In this document: piece by piece, positions 1-7,939 of the stretch
Layout: each line of letters opens with the position of its first letter
Numbering within the stretch: the first letter of the stretch is position 1
Origin: Candidatus Metaruminococcus caecorum
Lineage (GTDB): Bacteria; Bacillota; Clostridia; Oscillospirales; Ruminococcaceae
Assembly: GCA_904420045.1 (NCBI GenBank)
Contig: CAJFTY010000028.1
Coordinates: forward strand, 1-64,000
Direction of reading: 5' to 3'
Length of the DNA: 64,000 nt
Program-made: the position numbers and the translations under genes
The notes under the pieces: generated by a model
Database searches by the model: none
What the model was told of the DNA's origin: nothing
Seen by the model: the letters and a program-made list of their open reading frames with translations, nothing else

Positions 1-1
1 A

Positions 2-1270
2 GCAGTTAAGGACTGGAAAGACGGCAAAACAACCGACAACGGGCTAATGCTCAAGGCAGAGGATGAATCCATTGCGGCACGGGTATTTGGGACGGTTGAT
101 GGGAATTATCCGCTGAATTTGGAAGTCTCGTATGGAAAACAGCTATATAAGCCATTAACATCAGATTTTTTAAACGATATTGTATTTCCTCCTACTCATT
201 TCCCTGATGGAAAAGAAATTAACTCTGAAAACAAGTATGACAAATATCCGAATAGTCAGGGAATAATGCAAATTTATACCAGCATATATTTTGAAAATTA
301 TATTTGGCCTGCACAAGTAAAAGTGTATGAACATGATGGAGTCCCAAGTTATCTTAGAACCCCTATGCCTACAGCATTTTATGCGTGGGCCAAAAATGCA
401 TATGGAAAAAATTGGTTGGAAACAATTTGGGGCGTATTGGATATCTTTATAGGCGTATTGTATGATGTAGTCTGTAGTACAGTTGATGGTGCCATTCATG
501 TAGTAACGCAGCCTGAAGATGTAATTGAAGGAACTAAATATATTCTGAATGCTGTTCTACAGGACGGCCCTGAACGAGAAGTACTAAGCACATTAATTAC
601 TTCATCTGTTGAACAATGCTATAATGATTTTGTTGAAGGCGATGCAGATACAAAAATACGCATGGTTTCTCGAGTAGTCGCTGAGGTTCTAGTCTCCTAT
701 ATTAGTGCAAAAGGAGCAGAAAAGGCGATTTCACTTTTTAAAAATTCCAAATGGTTAGCAAAAATTTCTGGAGCTATTGGGAAAGGGGAAGTTACCTCAA
801 AAACAGCATTAAAAGTATTAGATGGAGCGATAGACGCTACTAAAAAAATGGATGACAGCATGTATGGACTTAGCTATGCGAATAAGACGGTCAAAACAGC
901 TAAGGAGATTAATGAATGGTGGGGAAACTTTGATTATCGCCCTCCATATAATCCATTAACTGAGGTTTGGGAATTTGATTTGACGAGAACGGGGCATTTT
1001 GTTAGAGTATATGAAGAACAAGGAAAAAGTGCTGGTGGGTGGTTAATGAAGGCAGAAGATGTAACCGGATTGACTGCTGAACAAATAAAGAATAAATATG
1101 CCCTATCATTTAAGCCCAATTATATATGTGATGTAGAAATACCCAACGGAAGCACCTTGCGATGTGGCATTACAAATCCTCTGGAAAACTGGGGCGATGG
1201 AGGCGGCGTACAGTTCGATTTAATGCGAAAACAAATAGGTCGCTTTTATAATGAGCGGCCGTTAAGCTAG
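2..1270 (+). CDS. C-terminal part of a large secreted/polymorphic-toxin-like protein (5' end outside window)
   Basis: The frame is open from the window edge, so this is a fragment; the first internal ATG is at 47. The first visible residues (WKDG, then NGLMLKAEDE) look like the end of a DNRLRE-type repeat domain, which is common in large clostridial surface or RHS-like proteins. A helical, weakly hydrophobic middle follows (about residues 120-290 counted from the ATG). The last ~100 residues form a compact domain (GHFVRVYEE, GGWLMKAEDV, CDVEIPNG, GGGVQFDL, ending RPLS) of the kind found at the extreme C-terminus of polymorphic toxins. A small gene with its own RBS starts 57 bases downstream, the usual place for an immunity gene. 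Toxin activity is inferred from architecture and context; I cannot name an enzymatic activity. The gene ends with a short GGGGAATTTTCCCC palindrome. Confidence 0.55.
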   Translation, partial: AVKDWKDGKTTDNGLMLKAEDESIAARVFGTVDGNYPLNLEVSYGKQLYKPLTSDFLNDIVFPPTHFPDGKEINSENKYDKYPNSQGIMQIYTSIYFENYIWPAQVKVYEHDGVPSYLRTPMPTAFYAWAKNAYGKNWLETIWGVLDIFIGVLYDVVCSTVDGAIHVVTQPEDVIEGTKYILNAVLQDGPEREVLSTLITSSVEQCYNDFVEGDADTKIRMVSRVVAEVLVSYISAKGAEKAISLFKNSKWLAKISGAIGKGEVTSKTALKVLDGAIDATKKMDDSMYGLSYANKTVKTAKEINEWWGNFDYRPPYNPLTEVWEFDLTRTGHFVRVYEEQGKSAGGWLMKAEDVTGLTAEQIKNKYALSFKPNYICDVEIPNGSTLRCGITNPLENWGDGGGVQFDLMRKQIGRFYNERPLS

Positions 1271-1279
1271 TTTGAAAAG

Positions 1280-1305
1280 GGGAATTTTCCCCTTTTCAAA
1301 CTATT
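1280..1305 (+). repeat. Inverted repeat after the toxin-like gene
   Basis: A run reading AAAAGGGGAATTTTCCCCTTTT lies just after the stop codon. It is a near-perfect palindrome and may act as a terminator or pause site between the two genes. It lacks a clean U-tract beyond its own arm. Confidence 0.4.
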
Positions 1306-1327
1306 CTTAAGAAAGGAGCACAGGATC

Positions 1328-1705
1328 TTGAAGTACTCATTTAGAGGAAACCGAACATTGATAGTGGGCGAACAGGAAATTAAATTTCCTCATCAAATCT
1401 ACGAGGTAATGGATTTCGATACGGTCGTAGTTGTGGAAATTAGCAGCGGGGGAGACAGCATTGATATGGCAAAAGAACCTCGCAATAATATATATGCTGT
1501 TACAGAACATGGAAAAATACTATGGAATATTAAAGATGTTGTCAAAATCACTCATCTTTATAAAACAGCTCCATTTGATGGTTATTATAAAATTTTAAAA
1601 AAAATTGACGAAAGCCACATAAAACTTTGGGAGTTTGGTGGTTTTATCTTAACCATTAATGTTTTTACAGGAATTGTTACCGAACTAGAAGCTAGGAGAT
1701 TTTAA
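1328..1705 (+). CDS. Small hypothetical protein, candidate immunity protein
   Basis: This encodes 125 residues from a TTG start, preceded by GAAAGGAG at a good distance (around 1312-1319). It has no signal peptide or membrane segment. The sequence is mixed alpha/beta, with many aromatic and acidic residues (WNIKDVVKI, GYYKILKKI, KLWEFGGF). I do not recognise the family. Its place directly downstream of the C-terminal domain of a toxin-like protein, its size and its likely cytoplasmic location fit an immunity protein; this is inference. The downstream lipoprotein starts one base after its stop, and the RBS of that gene lies inside this coding region, so the two are probably translated together. 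Base composition here is AT-richer than in the housekeeping genes further right. Confidence 0.6.
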   Translation: MKYSFRGNRTLIVGEQEIKFPHQIYEVMDFDTVVVVEISSGGDSIDMAKEPRNNIYAVTEHGKILWNIKDVVKITHLYKTAPFDGYYKILKKIDESHIKLWEFGGFILTINVFTGIVTELEARRF

Positions 1706-1706
1706 T

Positions 1707-2471
1707 GTGGACAAAAAGAAAAGAATAAAAATAAAATTACCAGTGCTATTGGCATTGATTGTTGCATTATGTACAACTCTTGCTGGATGCAATACAACTG
1801 ATAAGTCTCAGAGTATCCGCTATTCTTCAACAGAATCAAAAAATTCCAAACAAGCAACTTCTGTTGCTCAAGCACCGTCCAAAGATATTGAAAAGGCTTT
1901 GGAGAGTAACATCTACTATTTACAGAATGAAAGCAAAGAAACAGAAAAAATTGTAAAACAATATCCGAGGGAAAGTAAAAAGATGGATGACTTGGCTCTC
2001 TATGATAAAACGTTCAATCGGAAATATTGTTTGGGTTGTTCCAAAAGTGATTTTAATCCGTCTGAGTTTGGTGATGCGTATATGCCGCTTTCAGGCGGAA
2101 CGATTGGATATAATGGTGTGGATGTTGGAATTAAAGAGGATAAGCTTGTTGGTTTTTCATTATACGAAGAAACGGATTCTAAACGGTTTACTTTAACAAA
2201 CAATCTTTCAATCGGTTCAACCAGGGCAGAGGTTTTAAAAACCTTTGGATCTCCGACCACTGGAGTCACAGGCGGTAGCGTGTTTAATTATGTGTATTTT
2301 GATGAAAACAATCAATTGACGATTATGGATCCCAATGTAAAAGATCAGCCGGAGAAGTATCAGGACACATCTCATTATTATTATCTTAATATCATGTTCG
2401 ATGGGTGGAAAATGGACTCCAAAATTACAGGTGTTTTTATTGGAGATTATAATTATATGAATCCAATGTAG
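1707..2471 (+). CDS. Lipoprotein of unknown function
   Basis: This encodes 254 residues from a GTG start with AGGAG overlapping the end of the previous gene. The N-terminus has lysines, then a hydrophobic stretch (LPVLLALIVALCTTLAGC) ending in a lipobox LAGC, so the mature protein should begin with a lipid-modified cysteine near residue 28 and sit on the outer face of the membrane. A Ser/Thr/Lys-rich linker follows. The C-terminal part contains SIGSTRAEVLKTFGSPT, a pattern seen in SmpA/OmlA-like and related small lipoprotein folds. The role is unknown. It may belong with the toxin/immunity unit, since it is almost fused to the small gene before it, or it may only be co-transcribed. Confidence 0.75.
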   Translation: MDKKKRIKIKLPVLLALIVALCTTLAGCNTTDKSQSIRYSSTESKNSKQATSVAQAPSKDIEKALESNIYYLQNESKETEKIVKQYPRESKKMDDLALYDKTFNRKYCLGCSKSDFNPSEFGDAYMPLSGGTIGYNGVDVGIKEDKLVGFSLYEETDSKRFTLTNNLSIGSTRAEVLKTFGSPTTGVTGGSVFNYVYFDENNQLTIMDPNVKDQPEKYQDTSHYYYLNIMFDGWKMDSKITGVFIGDYNYMNPM

Positions 2472-2560
2472 CCCTACAAATTGCATGTTTTTTATTTATG
2501 TACAATCCCAATAGCTCACCCTGCCGACGAGGTGCTTTCATTACACCCTATACGATAACG

Positions 2561-2590
2561 ATCTATACTGTAGCTATTTACAGTATAGAT
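2561..2590. repeat. Perfect 12-bp inverted repeat
   Basis: The arms ATCTATACTGTA (2561-2572) and TACAGTATAGAT (2579-2590) pair perfectly around a 6-base loop. The repeat abuts the end of the truncated lysozyme gene (stop at 2593-2595 on the minus strand). There is no U-tract, so it may be a boundary or remnant rather than a terminator. Confidence 0.6.
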
Positions 2591-2592
2591 AG

Positions 2593-3249
2593 CTATCCCA
2601 CGACCTTACAGCCGCCCGCAGGCACCCAGCCGAGGCCGTCATTCAGCAGCACGCCGCACTTGCGGTCTTTGATGATCCGGCTGACCGTGTAAGTGCCAGA
2701 TACGGTCTTTCCCTTGCCTCCACCGTAACTGTCCCCATACAGCGGCCCGGAATACTGGACTTTTGCGCCCACCCGCAGGACGGGAGCGGCGCTGCCGGAG
2801 CTGCCAGCCTTGTGAATGGAGTCCAGCGTCACCCATCCCAGTTCATCTACGTACACCGGGCACTTGCGGCCATCTGCCGTCCGGGTAACCGTGCAGGTGC
2901 GCCCCGAAAACGTCTTACCCTTGCCTCCGCCATAGCTGTCCCCATACACAGGGCCGTTGAGGATCACCTTGTCCCCTACCTTGTACCCGCTGGACGGTTT
3001 TACAGGCTCGAAGGGCTTGGGCGGCTCCGGTTTGGCCTCCGATCCAAACCCATTGATGCCCGCCTCCTTGATGATTTTGGGGTAATCCTTGTAGGCGATG
3101 TCCAGGTCCACCCGTCCATTGATCCAGTCCACGGAGCCGCTGTTGCTGTGCTGCCAGATGCCGTAGTGGTTGCCCCAGATGGCCTTGTCCGCCCACTGGG
3201 CCAGCCAGATATCATAGCAATTGATGCGGACATAGTCCAGAAAAATCAT
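2593..3249 (-). pseudogene. N-terminally truncated GH25 lysozyme (endolysin) with two C-terminal repeats
   Basis: An open frame of 218 residues begins in the middle of a domain. Residues ~1-60 (YDIWLAQWADKA, GIWQHSNSG, then VDLDIAYKDYP) match the end of a glycoside hydrolase family 25 muramidase barrel. The first ~130 residues, including the catalytic Asp/Glu motif, are missing, and the DNA upstream on this strand does not encode them. A Pro/Lys linker follows, then two copies of a ~55-residue wall-binding repeat sharing GDSYGGGKGKT and GRKC/DRKC motifs. GH25 enzymes of this layout are phage endolysins or autolysins that cleave peptidoglycan. I read this as a prophage or lysis-gene remnant, probably non-functional as a muramidase. 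It lies between a toxin-like locus and the thi operon and is GC-richer than the former. Confidence 0.7.
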
Positions 3250-3378
3250 TTGGATTTGCGATTAATGGCTTAAAGCATCACTTCTACTGTAAAAGTCAAA
3301 AATGGCAGAGACAAAAACGTATGTATGATGTTGCTGGAATAAACATAATCGAATGGAATCGTCAATTCCGCTTATATG

Positions 3379-3405
3379 AAGGCCGTCCCTACGCAGGGGC
3401 CTTTT
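3379..3405 (+). terminator. Possible terminator upstream of the thi promoter
   Basis: The arm AAGGCC..CCCT pairs with AGGGGCCTT around a short loop and is followed by TTTT. The gene it would serve is not present, which suits a decayed region left of it. Confidence 0.4.
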
Positions 3406-3415
3406 GCTGGTTTTC

Positions 3416-3444
3416 TTGACAAAGGTCCATAAGAATGTTATAAT
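3416..3444 (+). promoter_or_regulatory. Promoter of the thiamine operon
   Basis: The -35 TTGACA (3416-3421) and -10 TATAAT (3439-3444) are both perfect consensus, with a 17-base spacer. Transcription would begin near 3451, just before the TPP riboswitch. Confidence 0.9.
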
Positions 3445-3454
3445 AAATAAAAAT

Positions 3455-3540
3455 ACAGGGGAGCTTGTGTCGGCAGGCTGAGAGGAAGTCATCCAACTTC
3501 GACCCTTTACCTGATACGGATAATGCCGTCGTAGGAAGTC
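3455..3540 (+). promoter_or_regulatory. TPP riboswitch (thi box)
   Basis: The hallmark segments are present: GGGGAGC at the 5' side, GGCTGAGAGG (around 3475-3485), a GGAAGT/ACTTC stem (3484-3500), ACCTGAT, then GGATAATGCC and CGTAGGAAG (about 3510-3538). This is the thiamin pyrophosphate aptamer. It sits between the consensus promoter and a Rho-independent terminator, so binding of TPP should stop transcription of the thi genes downstream. Confidence 0.93.
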
Positions 3541-3554
3541 AGAAGTGGTTTTTT

Positions 3555-3590
3555 CGGAGATATCGTATCAGGTATCTCCGTTTTTTATTT
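3555..3590 (+). terminator. Expression-platform terminator of the TPP riboswitch
   Basis: The arms CGGAGATA (3555-3562) and TATCTCCG (3573-3580) form a hairpin followed by TTTTTT. Its loop contains a copy of GTATCAGG, complementary in part to the aptamer's CTGATAC segment, which offers a natural antiterminator. Confidence 0.85.
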
Positions 3591-3667
3591 TTGAAAGGAA
3601 GTGGTAAAAAACCTCTCGGTATTCCGGGCGGATGCAGGGGGAGCGCCCTGTATCTTGTATCAAGCGA

Positions 3668-3749
3668 TGGGAAGCCGTGTTCCGGCGTGAGAGGAAGCCA
3701 CAAAGCTTCGACCGAATATGTTCCCGCAAATACCGTGCTGCGGGTTCCA
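3668..3749 (+). promoter_or_regulatory. Second, TPP-like half element in the thi leader
   Basis: Downstream of the terminator the leader again reads GGGAAGCC..GGCGTGAGAGG, then AAGC (3695-3698) pairing with GCTT (3705-3708), then CGACC. This aligns with the pyrimidine-sensing half of the first thi box, and the helix has changed on both sides (AAGT/ACTT to AAGC/GCTT). The expected pyrophosphate-binding half is not recognisable. In its place is a hairpin CCCGCA (3723-3728) / TGCGGG (3739-3744). It may be a decayed or divergent tandem riboswitch. Confidence 0.5.
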
Positions 3750-3803
3750 TGTTTTGAAACGGCGCAGCAGCCGTTGACACAACCTGTAAAGGAGGTTTTT
3801 CCT

Positions 3804-3998
3804 GTGGTAAAAGTAAACGGAGTAAGCAAAGAGATTGCGGGCATGACCCTTAAGGACTATCTGGCTGAGACGAATTACGACCCGGCCCGGATCGCCGTCG
3901 AAATAAACGGCGATATCCTGCCCAAGTCCCAGTATGGCGATACGGTCTTATGCGACGGCGATTCGATTGAAATCGTCAGCTTTGTGGGAGGTGGATAA
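3804..3998 (+). CDS. thiS: Sulfur carrier protein ThiS
   Basis: The protein has 64 residues and a ubiquitin-like (beta-grasp) fold. It carries the sulfur used to build the thiazole ring of thiamine on a C-terminal Gly-Gly, present here as VGGG. The conserved core VKVNG, then AVEINGDILP and GDSIEIVSFVGGG are all visible. I chose the GTG at 3804 because AAAGGAGG (3788-3795) lies at the right distance; the frame is open further upstream, but that stretch is riboswitch leader. ThiF (adenylation), ThiG and ThiH follow immediately and are its partners. Regulation is by the upstream TPP riboswitch. Confidence 0.93.
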   Translation: MVKVNGVSKEIAGMTLKDYLAETNYDPARIAVEINGDILPKSQYGDTVLCDGDSIEIVSFVGGG

Positions 3999-4001
3999 GC
4001 C

Positions 4002-4643
4002 TTGTCTGCCATTCCAACAAAGGAAGAAATGAACGAAGCTTTGTGCCAGCGGGTGGGCAAAGAACTCCAGGCGAAATTTTCCAGCGCTGTCGTGGCGGTC
4101 TGCGGGCTGGGCGGGCTGGGTTCCAACATCGCTTATTCACTGGCCCGCGCGGGCGTGGGGACGCTGATTCTCATCGATTTTGACCGGGTGGATGTCTCCA
4201 ATCTGAACCGGCAGCAGTACAAGGCCGCGCAAATCGGCATGGAAAAGCCGCAGGCGCTTGCAGACAATCTCCGGGAGATCGCGCCCTATATCGCCCTGAC
4301 GCACTACACCCAAAAGATTACGCCGGAAAACGTGGTTCCCCTGCTTTCCGGCGCGGACATCATCTGCGAGGCTTTTGATGCGGCCACAGAAAAAAGCATG
4401 CTGGTAAATGCCGTATTGGAGCAGCTCCCCGACAAATACCTGGTGGCCGGTTCCGGAATGGCGGGGCTCGGTCCGGCAAACAGCATCAAAACCCGCAGAA
4501 TTACAAAGCACTTTTATCTGTGCGGAGACGGCGTCAGCGATGTAGACGACGGAATCGGCCTAGTTTCGTCCAGAGTGTCGCTGTGCGCGGCTCATCAGGC
4601 CCACGCCGTGCTCCGAATCCTCGCGGAACAATTTGACGTATAA
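4002..4643 (+). CDS. thiF: ThiS adenylyltransferase ThiF
   Basis: The protein has 213 residues in the E1-like/ThiF superfamily. It should adenylate the C-terminal glycine of ThiS so that sulfur can be loaded. The nucleotide-binding GLGGLGS motif is at about residues 35-41, followed by the acidic strand LIDFD and NLNRQ (68-72). The protein is shorter than E. coli ThiF (251 residues), and I see no zinc-binding CxxC pairs at the C-terminus, which is typical of short clostridial forms. The start is a TTG three bases after thiS with GGGAGGTGG in front; an ATG at 4029 is an alternative. It sits between thiS and thiG in the operon. Confidence 0.88.
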   Translation: MSAIPTKEEMNEALCQRVGKELQAKFSSAVVAVCGLGGLGSNIAYSLARAGVGTLILIDFDRVDVSNLNRQQYKAAQIGMEKPQALADNLREIAPYIALTHYTQKITPENVVPLLSGADIICEAFDAATEKSMLVNAVLEQLPDKYLVAGSGMAGLGPANSIKTRRITKHFYLCGDGVSDVDDGIGLVSSRVSLCAAHQAHAVLRILAEQFDV

Positions 4644-4660
4644 CAGAAAGAAGGATTTCC

Positions 4661-5434
4661 ATGAAGCAACAGGATCAACTGGTTATTGGCGGTCACGAAT
4701 TCCACTCGAGATTTATTCTTGGTTCGGGTAAATACTCGTTAAATCTCATTGAAGCCGCTGTGCGGGACGCGGGAGCCGAAATCATCACCCTGGCGGTTCG
4801 GCGCGCCAACACCAAGGAACATGAAAACATTTTGGACTACATACCCAAGGGCGTGACCCTGCTGCCCAACACCTCCGGCGCGCGCACGGCGGAGGAAGCA
4901 GTGCGCATCGCCCGGCTTGCCCGGGAGCTGGGTTGCGGCGATTTTGTCAAAATCGAGATTATGCGGGACACCAAATACCTGCTTCCCGACAATGCCGAAA
5001 CCATCAAGGCCACCGAAATTCTGGCCAAAGAAGGCTTTGTGGTGATGCCGTACATGTATCCCGACCTCAACACCGCCCGGGATCTTGTAAACGCGGGAGC
5101 GGCCTCCATCATGCCGCTGGCGTCGCCCATCGGTTCCAACAAGGGCCTGGCCACCCGGGAGTTTATTCAGATTTTGATTGATGAAATCGACCTCCCGATT
5201 ATTGTGGACGCGGGGATTGGCCGGCCCTCCCAGGCGTGCGAGGCCATGGAGATGGGCGCCGCCGCCATCATGGCCAACACCGCCCTTGCCACAGCGGGGG
5301 ATCTTCCCCTGATGGCGGCGGCGTTCCGCCAGGCGATTGAAGCGGGACGCAAGGCGTATTTGTCCGGTCTTGGACGAGTGTTAGTCCGGGGCGCCAGCGC
5401 CTCCGACCCGCTGACGGGATTTTTGCGGGACTAA
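4661..5434 (+). CDS. thiG: Thiazole synthase ThiG
   Basis: The protein has 257 residues and a TIM-barrel fold. It condenses 1-deoxyxylulose-5-phosphate, dehydroglycine (from ThiH) and the sulfur of ThiS thiocarboxylate into the thiazole phosphate. The Schiff-base lysine is expected in FVKIEI (K97). Other family landmarks are FILGSGKY near the N-terminus, [10 protein letters not shown], and [12 protein letters not shown] followed by [10 protein letters not shown]. Length is normal. The RBS GAAAGAAGG precedes the ATG. ThiG forms a complex with ThiH, the next gene. Confidence 0.96.
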   Translation: MKQQDQLVIGGHEFHSRFILGSGKYSLNLIEAAVRDAGAEIITLAVRRANTKEHENILDYIPKGVTLLPNTSGARTAEEAVRIARLARELGCGDFVKIEIMRDTKYLLPDNAETIKATEILAKEGFVVMPYMYPDLNTARDLVNAGAASIMPLASPIGSNKGLATREFIQILIDEIDLPIIVDAGIGRPSQACEAMEMGAAAIMANTALATAGDLPLMAAAFRQAIEAGRKAYLSGLGRVLVRGASASDPLTGFLRD

Positions 5435-5447
5435 GGGGGCAAGAACA

Positions 5448-6701
5448 ATGACCAATCAGTTTTTTGTAGACTCCGAATATCTGTCTGAAGTGGCGCTTAA
5501 AAAAAAGCACCGTCTGGAAACCGACCCATCCTTCCGCAAAAACCACATGGAGTATCTGCCCGGTATGGAGCAGATCCAGTCGGACGTATGCGAAAAGGTT
5601 TTAGCCCAGATGAACTCCTTCGACTACTCCCGGTACACCGCTAAAGACGTGCAGGCGGCGTTAGAGCACGACACCTGCTCCATCGAGAATTTTAAAGCCC
5701 TGCTCTCCCCTGCGGCGGAGCCGTTTTTGGAACAGATGGCCCAGAAAGCGTGTCAGGAAACCAAAAAGCATTTTGGAAACACCGTGTACCTGTTCACCCC
5801 GCTGTACATCGCAAACTATTGTGAAAATTACTGCGTGTACTGCGGCTTTAACTGCTACAACCACATCAACCGGATGAAGCTGACCCCCGAACAGATGGAA
5901 CACGAGATGAAAGTGATCGCCGACAGCGGTATGGAGGAAATCCTGATCCTGACCGGCGAAAGCCGGGGCCAAAGCGACGTGGAATATATCGGCGAGGCCT
6001 GTAAGCTGGCCCGCCAGTATTTTCGCATGGTGGGACTGGAAATTTACCCGGTGAACACCGACGAGTACCGGTACCTGCACGAATGCGGCGCGGACTATGT
6101 GACGGTGTTTCAGGAGACTTACGACAGCGACAAATACGAAACTCTCCATTTAGCGGGACACAAGCGGGTTTGGCCCTACCGCTTCGACGCTCAGGAGCGG
6201 GCGCTGATGGGCGGCATGCGTGGCGTGGCGTTTTCCGCCCTTTTGGGGCTTTCGGATTTCCGCAAGGACGCCCTTGCAAGCGCTATGCACGTGTACTATC
6301 TCCAGCGAAAATACCCCTACGCGGAGATGTCCCTTTCCTGCCCCAGGCTGCGGCCGATCATCAACAACGACCGCATCAATCCCCTGGACGTAGGGGAAAA
6401 GCAGCTTTGCCAGGTCCTGTGCGCTTACCGCATCTTCCTGCCCTTTGTGGGGATCACCGTTTCCTCCCGGGAAAGCGCGGCGTTCCGAAACGGCATTGTG
6501 AAAATCGCCGCCACCAAAGTTTCCGCCGGGGTCTCCACAGGAATCGGGGATCATGAAAGCAAATACACCGGGAAGGAGGCGGACGGCGCGGAGGGCGACG
6601 AGCAGTTTGAAATCGACGACAGCCGCAGCCTTGACAAGATGTATCAGGACATCTCGGAGGAAGGGCTGCAGCCCGTGCTGAACGACTATCTGTATGTTTA
6701 A
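5448..6701 (+). CDS. thiH: 2-iminoacetate synthase ThiH (radical SAM tyrosine lyase)
   Basis: The protein has 417 residues. It cleaves tyrosine by radical SAM chemistry to p-cresol and dehydroglycine, the two-carbon donor for ThiG. The iron-sulfur CX3CX2C motif is C125-ENY-C129-VY-C132, followed by GFNCYN. The protein is about 40 residues longer than E. coli ThiH, mostly at the N-terminus. Using ThiH rather than the oxygen-dependent glycine oxidase ThiO points to an anaerobe. The gene starts 13 bases after thiG and overlaps the next gene by 8 bases, suggesting translational coupling. Confidence 0.95.
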   Translation: MTNQFFVDSEYLSEVALKKKHRLETDPSFRKNHMEYLPGMEQIQSDVCEKVLAQMNSFDYSRYTAKDVQAALEHDTCSIENFKALLSPAAEPFLEQMAQKACQETKKHFGNTVYLFTPLYIANYCENYCVYCGFNCYNHINRMKLTPEQMEHEMKVIADSGMEEILILTGESRGQSDVEYIGEACKLARQYFRMVGLEIYPVNTDEYRYLHECGADYVTVFQETYDSDKYETLHLAGHKRVWPYRFDAQERALMGGMRGVAFSALLGLSDFRKDALASAMHVYYLQRKYPYAEMSLSCPRLRPIINNDRINPLDVGEKQLCQVLCAYRIFLPFVGITVSSRESAAFRNGIVKIAATKVSAGVSTGIGDHESKYTGKEADGAEGDEQFEIDDSRSLDKMYQDISEEGLQPVLNDYLYV

Positions 6702-7308
6702 GCTTGTGTGCGTCACCAACCGCTCCCTGTGCAGGGAAGATTTTTTAACCCGGATCCAGCAGATTGCCCAAAGCGGTGTGAGCGGGATCATTCTGCGGGA
6801 AAAAGACCTGAGCGAAGCGGACTATCAGATTCTCGCGGCGAAGGTGCTAACAATTTGCAGAGAATACGGCGTTCCCTGTATCCTGCACAGCTTCGTGAAG
6901 ATCGCCATCGCCCTGGACGCCCAGGCGATTCACCTTCCCCTGCCCCTTCTCAGGATGATGACGCAGGAGCAAAAGAAACAATTTCGCACAATCGGCGCCT
7001 CCTGCCACTCAATGGAGGATGTGCTGGAAGCTCAAAAAATGGGCTGCGCCTATGTGACGCTGGGGCATATTTTTGCCACCGACTGCAAAAAAGGCGTGCC
7101 TCCCAGAGGGCTTAATCTGCTGCGAGACGTCTGCCGCCGCACCTCGCTGCCCGTGCTGGCCATCGGCGGCATTGACAAAGACAACATCGGCTCTGTAAAA
7201 AATGCGGGAGCCGGCGGCGCGTGCATCATGAGTGGGCTGATGGCCTGTAAAGATGTAAAAGGCGATTTGGACATCCTAGAGAAAGCGGTGAATGAACATG
7301 AAATTTGA
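6694..7308 (+). CDS. tenI: TenI-like thiazole tautomerase / thiamine phosphate synthase family
   Basis: The protein has 204 residues with the ThiE fold (TIM barrel). It resembles TenI, the thiazole tautomerase that aromatises the ThiG product: the segment GHIFATDCKKG (H125) matches the TenI region that carries the catalytic histidine, and it is followed by RGLNLL and VLAIGGI. It keeps ILREKDL but lacks the NDR and HVG signature seen in the true ThiE next door. The start overlaps the end of thiH, and the stop overlaps the start of thiE, so three proteins are tightly coupled. A weak ThiE activity cannot be excluded from sequence alone. Confidence 0.82.
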   Translation: MFKLVCVTNRSLCREDFLTRIQQIAQSGVSGIILREKDLSEADYQILAAKVLTICREYGVPCILHSFVKIAIALDAQAIHLPLPLLRMMTQEQKKQFRTIGASCHSMEDVLEAQKMGCAYVTLGHIFATDCKKGVPPRGLNLLRDVCRRTSLPVLAIGGIDKDNIGSVKNAGAGGACIMSGLMACKDVKGDLDILEKAVNEHEI

Positions 7309-7939
7309 CAGCCGGCAGCTCCTCTTGTATGCGGTCACCGACCGGGCCTGGACGGGACGGCAAACCCTGTATGAGCAGATCGAATCCGCTTTACAGGGCG
7401 GAGCCACCATGATCCAGCTGAGGGAAAAAAACTTGAGCGACGAGGACTTTATCCGGGAGGCTGTACAGGTTAAAGCGCTGTGCAGCCGGTACAACGTGCC
7501 GCTGATTATTAACGACCGCCCGGTCGTCGCCCTAAAAAGCGGAGCGGACGGCGTACACGTGGGAATCGAGGATCAGCCGGTCGAGGAGATCCGCCGGGCG
7601 GCCGGAAAAGGCTTTATCATCGGGGCCACCGCCAAAACCGTGGAACAGGCGCAGAAAGCCCAGGCGGCTGGCGCGGATTATCTGGGCGTGGGAGCGGTGT
7701 TTCCTTCCCCCACCAAGAAAAACGCCATCCGGATCACCGCCGGGCAGCTGCGGGAAATCTGCGCGTCGGTGTCGATTCCCGCCGTGGCCATCGGCGGCAT
7801 TAGCAAACAGAACATGCCAGAGCTTATGGGAACCGGTATTCATGGCGTCGCGGTGGTTTCGGCAGTTTTTTCCGCCGGGGATATCAAGGCGGCGTGCAAG
7901 GAGCTGCGGGAGATGGCGGAGACCATCGTTCTTTCCTAA
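7292..7939 (+). CDS. thiE: Thiamine phosphate synthase ThiE
   Basis: The protein has 215 residues. It joins HMP-pyrophosphate and thiazole phosphate to thiamine phosphate. Family motifs: IQLREKN (41-47) for the pyrophosphate side, NDRP (74-77), DGVHVG (86-91), GAVFPSPTKK, and VAIGGI. Two in-frame ATGs at 7292 and 7298 are both usable; the first overlaps tenI by 17 bases. A 110-base gap with no clear gene separates it from thiD. Confidence 0.95.
   Translation: MNMKFDSRQLLLYAVTDRAWTGRQTLYEQIESALQGGATMIQLREKNLSDEDFIREAVQVKALCSRYNVPLIINDRPVVALKSGADGVHVGIEDQPVEEIRRAAGKGFIIGATAKTVEQAQKAQAAGADYLGVGAVFPSPTKKNAIRITAGQLREICASVSIPAVAIGGISKQNMPELMGTGIHGVAVVSAVFSAGDIKAACKELREMAETIVLS

Noticed and set aside
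2812..3273. Plus-strand frame opposite the lysozyme fragment
   Set aside because: It is a shadow; the minus strand has clear GH25 and repeat motifs.
3465..3803. Open frame running through the thi leader into thiS
   Set aside because: It crosses a riboswitch and terminator and lacks protein-like composition; thiS starts at the GTG at 3804.
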